Source: Anaerolineales bacterium (GTDB taxonomy: Bacteria; Chloroflexota; Anaerolineae; Epilineales; JAANWY01). Taken from it: a DNA stretch of 5,794 nucleotides. The stretch is taken from contig JAANWY010000335.1 in the NCBI GenBank assembly GCA_018263655.1, forward strand, positions 1 to 5,794, in the 5' to 3' direction. How positions within the stretch are numbered: the stretch's first letter is position 1; each line of letters opens with the position of its first letter. Positions 1-4,881 of this stretch are shown piece after piece. A program made the position numbers and the translations under genes. Under the pieces are notes generated by a model. It was not told where the DNA came from and did no database searches. It worked only from the letters and a program-made list of their open reading frames with translations.

Positions 1-15
1 CGACAGGCTCAGGAC
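1..15 (+). repeat. dispersed repeat unit, copy A (cut by window edge)
   Basis: CGACAGGCTCAGGAC matches, with one change, the core of the unit CTTCGACAAGCTCAGGAC that occurs at 1874-1897 on the other strand. The left end is lost at the window edge. A partial second echo, GCTCAGGACG, follows at 19-28. Units of this kind are short, dispersed and non-coding in many genomes; that it is such a family here is inferred from the copies within this window. Confidence 0.6.
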
Positions 16-31
16 GCCGCTCAGGACGTCG

Positions 32-169
32 CCTGAGTAGACCGAGGCGAAGCCGAGGTCGTATCGAAGCGACGTCCTGAGTTCATCGAAGGGGGTGCGG
101 CTTGTTCGAAGAACCGTCGCAAATCCGCACCCTTCGATACGGTCTCCACTTCGTTTCGACCTACTCAGG
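32..169. repeat. imperfect inverted repeat, 38-bp arms
   Basis: The arms are 32-69 and 132-169. They pair at about 30 of 38 positions; both begin CCTGAGTAG and end CGTATCGAAG when read in the same sense. Inside lies a second pairing, GGGTGCGG (93-100) with CCGCACCC (125-132), and the palindrome TTCGAA (105-110). The whole can fold into one long cruciform or hairpin and embeds copy B of the dispersed repeat. No ORF with gene-like character crosses it. It looks like a small non-autonomous repeat element or two nested repeat insertions; no transposase is present in the window. Confidence 0.7.
72..92 (-). repeat. dispersed repeat unit, copy B
   Basis: Read on the minus strand this is CCTTCGATGAACTCAGGACG, differing from the 1874-1897 copy (CTTCGACAAGCTCAGGAC core) by a few substitutions in the middle. 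It lies inside the larger inverted repeat 32-169. Confidence 0.6.
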
Positions 170-272
170 ATGCTAGTCCTGATACCTCCTGAACGGTTAC
201 TCCCCTTCAACGACAGTGACCAGTGGACAGTGAACAGTAACCAGTTCACTTATACGTAATACACCCCAAGCT

Positions 273-304
273 GAGGGGCGATCACCAGGAGGGGCGATCA
301 CCAG
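273..304. repeat. perfect 16-bp tandem duplication
   Basis: GAGGGGCGATCACCAG occurs twice head to tail (273-288 and 289-304) with no mismatch, inside the MITE-like element. A perfect copy suggests a recent slippage event. Confidence 0.9.
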
Positions 305-305
305 T

Positions 306-402
306 CCCCCACGGACGGAAAGAAACACGGACAAAAACAAAAAAGTTAAACATCCGTTACTTCGGCTACACTCAGCACAGGGTTTCCTTCTGTCCGTGGG
401 GG
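306..402. repeat. inverted repeat inside the MITE-like element
   Basis: CCCCCACGGAC (306-316) pairs perfectly with GTCCGTGGGGG (392-402), and the pairing continues inward to about 19 of 21 positions (306-326 with 382-402). The 55-base loop includes an A-rich tract at about 332-350. On the minus strand this tract is T-rich and lies downstream of the Sat fusion stop, but the hairpin is not placed directly before it, so I do not call a terminator. Confidence 0.65.
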
Positions 403-478
403 CGTTTCTGGCCGTCTGCTCACCATCCACGGATGAATCCTGCGATAACCTGTTACGTATAAGTTTACTGATCACTGT

Positions 479-3100
479 TTACTGGTTACTGATCACTTCA
501 CCTTCCATATCTCGAGGAACGGGCAGGCCCATCAGATCGAGGATCGTGGGCGCGATGTCCTCCAGATGTAGACTGCTGAGTTGCCGGCCGGCCAGATTCT
601 GGCGCGGATCGTAGAACATGTATACGCCCATCTGGGCATGGTTGGCGTCGTCGGGGCCTGTGTCGTTCTCGAAGGTGTGGATCGCGTTCAGTCCCAGGCT
701 GCCCACCGACCGCCAGCGCAGGTCCCCAAAGTAGACGATGAGGTCCGGCGGGATGTTATTGATCTCGCGGTAGACCTTCTGCGGTTTCAGGACCTGTGTA
801 CCGGGTATCACTTTTCCGTTGTGATCGGGCAAGGCCAGCAGCTTCTCGGTGAGCTCATCCCGCACCTTCTCATAGTCCTCCGGCGGGATTACGCCCTGCG
901 GTTCGCGTCCCTTGACGTTGAGGAAGAGCCGGCCGTAGTACCCCCCAGCCCCCCACGCCTTGGTCTTGGACCAGTCCACCTCACACTTCTCCAGCGGCAC
1001 GAGGCCTTCAGGCTTGTCCTTCAGCACCAGGTAACCTTCCTGGATCAGCCATTCGTTGAAGCAGATGCCGCCATCCATGGCCTTGGCGCCGTGATCGCTG
1101 ATCACCATCACGACGGTGTCGTCATCCAGGCCGCCCACCATCTCGCCTATCTCGCGGTCGATGTAGCGGTAGTAGTCCTTGATGGCGTTCTCGTACGGGT
1201 TGCCGGGCACGTACTTCGGATGCGTGGGATCGTGGTATTTCCAGAAACCGTGGTGAATGCGGTCGACACCCATCTCGACGAACATGAAGAAATCCCACGG
1301 CTTCGTCCGCATCAAGTGCTTGAGAACCGTGAACCGCTTCTCCGTCATGTCGTAGATCTGCTCGAGCAGATAATCCTTATTCTCCGTGCGAAACTGGGGC
1401 ACGTCCACCAGGTACTCGCCGACCAGCGACTCCACTTCGTCGGCCAAACTGTCGGGATAGGTGTACTTCGCGTTCGGCGGGGTGAGGAAGCTGGTGATAA
1501 GGTGACCGTTGACGGGCTTTGGGGGATAGGTCTGGGGTACACCGACGACGACGACCTGCTTGCCGGCTCGCCCCAGAATGTCCCACACTCGAGGCGCACG
1601 CACCGCCGAACTCGTGGCAATACTCATCTTGTCGTACGAGTAGTCAGCGCGGTTACGGAAGCCGTAGAAGCCGAGCTGGCCGGCGTCCTTGCTGGACAGC
1701 ATACTGGACCAGGCCGGCACCGTGATAGGCGGCGTCGAGCTCTCCAGCTCTCCATACGCCCCCTGATCCATGAGCCGGCTCAAGTTCGGCAACTCGTCGC
1801 GCCACTTGTCGAACACCAGGCTGGGCTCCAAACAGTCCATCCCGATGACGAACACCTTGCGTGGCTCGAAGGCACTGTCCTGAGCTTGTCGAAGGGGCGT
1901 TGTCTCCTCTTCCTCCTCTGAACCGATGAGCCGCTTGAACCGTTTACGCATTCCCTCAATCAACACTCTTGAAACCTCCGGTCGGGTAAACTCCTCGGGC
2001 AACATCTCGCCGCGCTCTAGCATCTCGCGTACCTGCGTCCCGCTCAGCACGACATGATGCTCCTTATCGTGGGGGCATGTCTTGGCACTGACGATGTGGT
2101 CACACTTGCGGCAGAAAAAGGCGTGGTCAAAGAAAAGGGGCGTGATACCGATCTCCGCCGGCTCGAACTCGTCAAAGATATAGTGGGCGTCGTAAGTTCC
2201 GTAGTAGCCGCGCACGCCGGCGTGATCCCGCCCCACGATGAAGTGCGTGCAGCCGTAGTTCTTGCGCGCCAGCGCGTGGAACACGGCTTCGCGGGGGCCG
2301 GCGTACCGCATGGCTGCTGGGAACACGCCCAAGATCACGCGCTCCGGCGGATAGTAGTCGCGCAGTAAGCTCTGGTAGCTCTCCAGTCGCACGTCGGCCG
2401 GGATGTCGTCGGGCTTCGTCTCGCCCACCAGCGGGTGCAGAAACAGCCCATCGACAATTTCCAGGGCCGTCTTCTGGATGTACTCGTGGGCGCGGTGGAT
2501 GGGGTTGCGGGTCTGGAAGCCGACGACGCGCCGCCAGCCACGCCGGTCGAACATGCGGCGGGTCTGGGCCGGCGTATGTCGGAACTCGGGGAATTCCAGA
2601 TCACTGGGCATTCGCAGCAGATGAACTGGACCGCCCAGCAGAACGTCTTCCTGTTCGTAGACGCGCTTGACGCCAGGATGGGCGTCGTCCGTCGTGCGGT
2701 AGACTTCCTTTGCTTCGGCGAGTTTGTCGTAGTGGAACTTCTCTTCAAGCTCGAGAATCGCCAGCATCCGATCCTCCGGATCGACAAGGGCGATCTCGTC
2801 GCCTGGGTTGAGGCCGGCTGCCACCCCCTCACTCACGGGTAACGTCACGGGAATCGGCCACACCGTGCCGTCAGCCAGGCGCATCTCGCGCACGACGCGC
2901 TCGTAGTCGGCCTGAGTCATGAAGCCTGAAAGCGGGCTGTAGGCACCGATGGCCACCATCTCCAGATCGCTGATGGACATAGGAGAAAGCTGAATGTGAG
3001 GCAACTGCGCGGCGCGATCGAGCATCCGCTCGCGTCGCGGCCCCCGGATAACGCGATCAACGAGCTTGCCACCGTGCGGGGGAATTGGGCCACTATCCAA
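479..3100 (-). CDS. sat: ATP sulfurylase fused to an alkaline-phosphatase-superfamily phosphodiesterase/phosphohydrolase
   Basis: 873 residues. The N-terminal half (about 1-390) is a complete ATP sulfurylase, which makes adenylylsulfate (APS) and PPi from ATP and sulfate in the cytoplasm. Visible marks are IPPHGGKLVDR near the start, QTRNP (196-200) with H202 and H205 of the nucleotidyl-transfer HxxH motif, GRDHAG (290-295), and C330, C333, C342 plus a nearby His, the zinc site of many prokaryotic Sat proteins. After a linker (about 391-413) with an acidic run, residues 414-873 form an alkaline-phosphatase-superfamily domain like type I phosphodiesterases. The expected metal and nucleophile residues are all present: D422, T460 (in PPITVPAW), D613, H617, D669-H670 and H821. 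No signal peptide or membrane segment is seen. The start is TTG, chosen because TAAGGAGGA (3115-3107) sits 6 bases upstream and the Sat family begins here. The substrate of the second domain is unknown; PPi, APS or another phosphodiester are possibilities. The last five codons lie in a repeat element. Confidence 0.95.
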   Translation of the reverse strand: MDSGPIPPHGGKLVDRVIRGPRRERMLDRAAQLPHIQLSPMSISDLEMVAIGAYSPLSGFMTQADYERVVREMRLADGTVWPIPVTLPVSEGVAAGLNPGDEIALVDPEDRMLAILELEEKFHYDKLAEAKEVYRTTDDAHPGVKRVYEQEDVLLGGPVHLLRMPSDLEFPEFRHTPAQTRRMFDRRGWRRVVGFQTRNPIHRAHEYIQKTALEIVDGLFLHPLVGETKPDDIPADVRLESYQSLLRDYYPPERVILGVFPAAMRYAGPREAVFHALARKNYGCTHFIVGRDHAGVRGYYGTYDAHYIFDEFEPAEIGITPLFFDHAFFCRKCDHIVSAKTCPHDKEHHVVLSGTQVREMLERGEMLPEEFTRPEVSRVLIEGMRKRFKRLIGSEEEEETTPLRQAQDSAFEPRKVFVIGMDCLEPSLVFDKWRDELPNLSRLMDQGAYGELESSTPPITVPAWSSMLSSKDAGQLGFYGFRNRADYSYDKMSIATSSAVRAPRVWDILGRAGKQVVVVGVPQTYPPKPVNGHLITSFLTPPNAKYTYPDSLADEVESLVGEYLVDVPQFRTENKDYLLEQIYDMTEKRFTVLKHLMRTKPWDFFMFVEMGVDRIHHGFWKYHDPTHPKYVPGNPYENAIKDYYRYIDREIGEMVGGLDDDTVVMVISDHGAKAMDGGICFNEWLIQEGYLVLKDKPEGLVPLEKCEVDWSKTKAWGAGGYYGRLFLNVKGREPQGVIPPEDYEKVRDELTEKLLALPDHNGKVIPGTQVLKPQKVYREINNIPPDLIVYFGDLRWRSVGSLGLNAIHTFENDTGPDDANHAQMGVYMFYDPRQNLAGRQLSSLHLEDIAPTILDLMGLPVPRDMEGEVISNQ
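1874..1897 (-). repeat. dispersed repeat unit, copy C, translated in frame
   Basis: On the coding (minus) strand this reads CCCTTCGACAAGCTCAGG followed by ACAGT, the same family as 1-15 and 72-92. It is 24 bases, a multiple of three, and is read in frame as PLRQAQDS (residues 402-409) in the linker between the Sat and phosphohydrolase halves of the fusion protein. Neither neighbouring domain needs these residues. Confidence 0.8.
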
Positions 3101-3106
3101 AATAAG

Positions 3107-3115
3107 TCCTCCTTA
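3107..3115 (-). promoter_or_regulatory. ribosome binding site deciding the TTG start of the sat fusion
   Basis: TAAGGAGGA on the minus strand, close to a full anti-SD match, ends 6 bases before the TTG codon at 3100-3098. The next in-frame ATG codons (residues 26 and 41) lie inside conserved Sat sequence and lack a comparable site. Confidence 0.85.
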
Positions 3116-3120
3116 CTTCA

Positions 3121-3255
3121 AACTAGCTTGACAATGTTAAATTGCCTGGCGTGCTGGGCGAAGGTCTCCTGACCGAGCCCCATTCGCCTCGGTCAGGAGA
3201 CCTTCGGCGAGCAAGAGGCTGTTTCTGAACCGAATTTAACATTGTCAAACTAGTT
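3121..3255. repeat. nested inverted repeat (MITE-like) in the sat leader
   Basis: The outer arms are 3121-3143 (AACTAGCTTGACAATG...) and 3233-3255; they match at 22 of 23 positions. An inner perfect 19-bp stem, CGAAGGTCTCCTGACCGAG (3159-3177) with its complement (3188-3206), encloses a 10-base loop. The element lies between the likely sat promoter (3340-3313) and the sat ribosome binding site, so it would be transcribed into the 5' leader and could fold into a long hairpin. It could be a small non-autonomous mobile element or a regulatory leader. No poly-T follows either stem, so simple attenuation is not supported. Confidence 0.85.
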
Positions 3256-3264
3256 ACATGGTGA

Positions 3265-3289
3265 AGGGCCGTGCCAGAGGCGCGGCCCT
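3265..3289. repeat. short GC-rich hairpin in the sat leader
   Basis: AGGGCCG (3265-3271) pairs with CGGCCCT (3283-3289); one wobble and one further pair extend the stem to about 9 bp around a 7-base loop. It lies downstream of the TPR gene stop and also within the predicted start of the sat transcript. No T-run follows on either strand, so a Rho-independent terminator is not claimed. Confidence 0.45.
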
Positions 3290-3312
3290 GTTCGAGTCGC
3301 TACGACGAATGG

Positions 3313-3340
3313 ATTATATTCAAGATCGGGCCTGTGTCAA
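3313..3340 (-). promoter_or_regulatory. sigma-70-type promoter for the sat fusion
   Basis: On the minus strand TTGACA (3340-3335) and TATAAT (3318-3313) are both exact consensus hexamers separated by 16 bases. Transcription would begin near 3306, giving a leader of about 205 bases that contains the GC hairpin and the nested inverted repeat before the ribosome binding site at 3115-3107. It lies just downstream of the TPR gene, so the fusion gene can be transcribed separately from that operon. Confidence 0.7.
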
Positions 3341-3365
3341 AGATGATAACGCGACAGCTGAACGC

Positions 3366-4253
3366 TTACTCTTCATCAACGCCCGCCGACAGCCACGGTG
3401 GCGGCGGGCCAAGAACCACAATCCCCTCTTCTAGCCGCTCCAAGTTGCGGCGCGCCGCCTGGTTGGAGGGGTCTACTTCCACCGCCCGGCGGTAGTACTT
3501 CTCCGCCTGTTCCAGGTCCAACTGATCTTCGTAGCAAGCTCCCAGGCTCTGGTAGGCCGCCGACCAGGTGGGGTCCAGGCGAATGGCCTCCTCCAAGGTG
3601 CGGACGGCATCCTGGGAACGTCCCAGGTGCTGGTAGGCGCGGGCCAGGTTGATCAGACCCGTGGGATCGCGATCGCGCAAGCGCTCTCGGCCCAGCTTGG
3701 ACAGCCGGATGCACTCCTCGTAGTCTTCCTCCATCAAGGCGGCGTAGGCCAGGGAAAAGTAGGCGTCGGGATCGTCGGGAGCCAACTCGAGATAGAAGTT
3801 CATCACGGCCCGCGACTCCTCGACCTGATCCAGGTTGCCGTAGGCCTGCGCCAGGTTGAAGAACGCTTCCGGTCCTGCCATACCCTCAGTCATCAGCACG
3901 ATGGCGCGCTGGAACTCGGGGATGGTTTGTTGATATTGCCCGCGTCCGAAAGCTTGCCGGCCAGCCTCGTAATGACGGTTTATTGCCGCATGCCGCTCGG
4001 CCGGAGAGAGCCGTGCCCGCTGCCGCTCACCATAGGCGCGGATCTCTGTCGGGATCTCCGGGAAATCGGCCGGCAGGGGTATCGGCTCACCGACCTGCAC
4101 CCCGCCGAGCTTTGCCAGTAGCTGGCCCATCAGCCCACCGCCGGCCGGACTGGGCTGAGCGGACCCGGCTGACCGCTGCGTTTCTCGTTTCCGCTTGGTT
4201 TGCTTCTTCCGCCGGCGCCGCTGCCGGCCTTTCCTATCTCGCTTTTTGCTCAT
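3366..4253 (-). CDS. TPR-repeat protein with a highly basic N-terminus
   Basis: 295 residues, probably cytoplasmic; no signal peptide or membrane segment. The first 27 residues hold 17 Lys/Arg, followed by a Ser/Pro/Gly-rich stretch and a linker to about 90. Residues about 93-265 are tandem tetratricopeptide repeats. Clear units begin near 93 (HYEAGRQAFGRGQYQQ), 129, 163, 198 and 231, with the usual A/G at helix A, Y/L spacing and a DP after helix B (for example AIRLDP, AVEVDP). The tail is short and ends GVDEE. TPRs serve as protein-binding scaffolds; the basic N-terminus suggests contact with nucleic acid or an acidic partner, which is inference. Start ATG is supported by AAGGAGGA (4268-4261) 7 bases upstream. 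It follows the small acidic gene by 42 bp and is probably co-transcribed with it. No specific function can be named. Confidence 0.9.
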   Translation of the reverse strand: MSKKRDRKGRQRRRRKKQTKRKRETQRSAGSAQPSPAGGGLMGQLLAKLGGVQVGEPIPLPADFPEIPTEIRAYGERQRARLSPAERHAAINRHYEAGRQAFGRGQYQQTIPEFQRAIVLMTEGMAGPEAFFNLAQAYGNLDQVEESRAVMNFYLELAPDDPDAYFSLAYAALMEEDYEECIRLSKLGRERLRDRDPTGLINLARAYQHLGRSQDAVRTLEEAIRLDPTWSAAYQSLGACYEDQLDLEQAEKYYRRAVEVDPSNQAARRNLERLEEGIVVLGPPPPWLSAGVDEE

Positions 4254-4295
4254 AGTTTCTTCCTCCTTCGACAGAGTCCGTCGAGGCCCACCTCG

Positions 4296-4589
4296 TCAGG
4301 CCGTGGCGGATTCTAGATTGACAATCACTCGCACGCCGGGCAGGTTGACCTCGATCTCGCGAATGTTGGTAGACAGCACCAGCCGGTCGTCGACGATGGC
4401 GCTTTCCAGTTCCATAGCATGTTCAGATTGTTCTGCCCGGTCCAACATGGCAAAAACCAATTCGGCTGGGATTTCATCATCCGGACCGGCCGGCCGATCG
4501 ATGAATGCCTCCACCATTTGTTTAAATTCCTTATCATCCATCTCGCCAATCAATTTGTCAGATATCTTGTCAGACTCGGCCATGGTCAT
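4296..4589 (-). CDS. small acidic protein of unknown function
   Basis: 97 residues, not recognised as a known family. It is strongly acidic (23 Asp/Glu against 9 Lys/Arg), with no Cys, no signal peptide and no membrane helix. The first two thirds look helical (for example DKEFKQMVEAFID and ELVFAMLDRAEQ); the last third (about 65-93) looks like beta strands (DRLVLSTN, EIEVNLPGVRVIVNLE). ATG at 4589 has GAGGG about 7 bases upstream and an in-frame stop 24 bases upstream, so no earlier start is possible; ATG at 4583 is an alternative. A consensus-like promoter lies about 120 bases upstream and the TPR gene follows after 42 bp. The opposite charge of the two products suggests they might interact, as inference only. 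Confidence 0.75.
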   Translation of the reverse strand: MTMAESDKISDKLIGEMDDKEFKQMVEAFIDRPAGPDDEIPAELVFAMLDRAEQSEHAMELESAIVDDRLVLSTNIREIEVNLPGVRVIVNLESATA

Positions 4590-4711
4590 GATTGTACCCT
4601 CAGCAGTTGCCTCTCAAGTTGTAACACAGCCGGCAGGGACGGACGAACTCCGTTCACCGTCAACCGAATCTCGCTATGAGTCTCCAACTCCCTCGCTTGC
4701 CCTCACTGATG

Positions 4712-4740
4712 ATTATACGGCAGGATGCCGGCAATGGCAA
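4712..4740 (-). promoter_or_regulatory. sigma-70-type promoter for the small gene-TPR operon
   Basis: On the minus strand TTGCCA (4740-4735, 5 of 6 to consensus) and TATAAT (4717-4712, exact) are separated by 17 bases. Transcription would start near 4705, leaving a leader of about 115 bases before the ATG at 4589. It stands back to back with the thyX promoter; the two -35 hexamers are 11 bases apart. Confidence 0.7.
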
Positions 4741-4751
4741 AGGAGTCGCGC

Positions 4752-4780
4752 TTGACATCTCCGAGCGAGGATAGTATGCT
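4752..4780 (+). promoter_or_regulatory. sigma-70-type promoter for thyX
   Basis: TTGACA (4752-4757, exact) and TATGCT (4775-4780, 4 of 6) are separated by 17 bases. Transcription would start near 4787, a few bases before the inverted repeat 4792-4852, giving a leader of about 95 bases. The -10 is the weaker half, so an activator or other regulation is possible but not shown. Confidence 0.55.
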
Positions 4781-4791
4781 TGCGACTGTTA

Positions 4792-4852
4792 TCAGTTTTG
4801 ACTATCAAAAATCCCAGTCCGCTTTATTACCCATCTTGATAGTCAAAACTGA
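4792..4852. repeat. perfect 17-bp inverted repeat in the thyX leader
   Basis: TCAGTTTTGACTATCAA (4792-4808) is the exact reverse complement of 4836-4852; the loop is 27 bases. Each arm is itself a dyad: TTTTGA-CTA-TCAAAA (4796-4810) and TTGA-TAG-TCAA (4836-4846), the shape of a repressor operator. It may act as a 5' RNA hairpin, as a pair of operators just downstream of the promoter, or be a very small MITE-like repeat. The thyX ribosome binding site starts 12 bases after it. Confidence 0.85.
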
Positions 4853-4881
4853 CCACCAACAACGAGAGGAGCGTGTAAGTT

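Larger units (their letters stand above)
214..498. mobile_element. MITE-like element with heptamer-array terminal inverted repeats
   Basis: The left end (214-259) is five 7-bp units of the form CAGTNNN (CAGTGAC, CAGTGGA, CAGTGAA, CAGTAAC, CAGTTCA) followed by CTTATACGTAA. The right end (453-498) is the inverse: TTACGTATAAG followed by five NNNACTG-type units. The 11-bp inner segment is perfect and the 46-bp arms agree at about 36 positions. The interior (260-452) contains a tandem duplication and a further inverted repeat but no credible gene. The element overlaps the last codons of the upstream-encoded fusion gene: its terminal Val-Ile-Ser-Asn-Gln and TAA come from the heptamer array. It resembles short tandem heptamer repeats known from cyanobacteria and other bacteria. 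No transposase or clear target duplication is seen, so mobility is inferred. Confidence 0.6.

Noticed and set aside
331..350. T-rich tract on the minus strand downstream of the sat stop as terminator
   Set aside because: No stable hairpin lies directly before the tract; the nearby inverted repeat encloses it instead of preceding it.
1..498. CRISPR array
   Set aside because: The heptamer arrays have no spacers and the other repeats are inverted or diverged; there are no regular direct repeats of 23-40 bp.
197..614. Open frames of 92 (minus) and 72 (plus) residues in the repeat region
   Set aside because: Both cross the heptamer arrays and inverted repeats, show no protein-like composition, and the plus frame overlaps the end of the sat fusion on the other strand.
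581..1921. 446-residue open frame on the plus strand
   Set aside because: It is antisense to the sat fusion, rich in Val/His/Leu as expected from the reverse of a GC-rich gene, matches no domain I know and has no ribosome binding site.
2335..2832. 165-residue minus-strand frame
   Set aside because: Same strand as sat but in another frame, inside conserved Sat sequence; a frame shadow.
3265..3289. GC hairpin as Rho-independent terminator of the TPR gene
   Set aside because: No T-run follows on either strand, and it lies downstream of the predicted sat transcription start.
4798..4828. TTGACT with TTTATT inside the thyX inverted repeat as promoter
   Set aside because: Spacing is 19 bases and the -10 is poor; the TTGACA-17-TATGCT pair just upstream is better.
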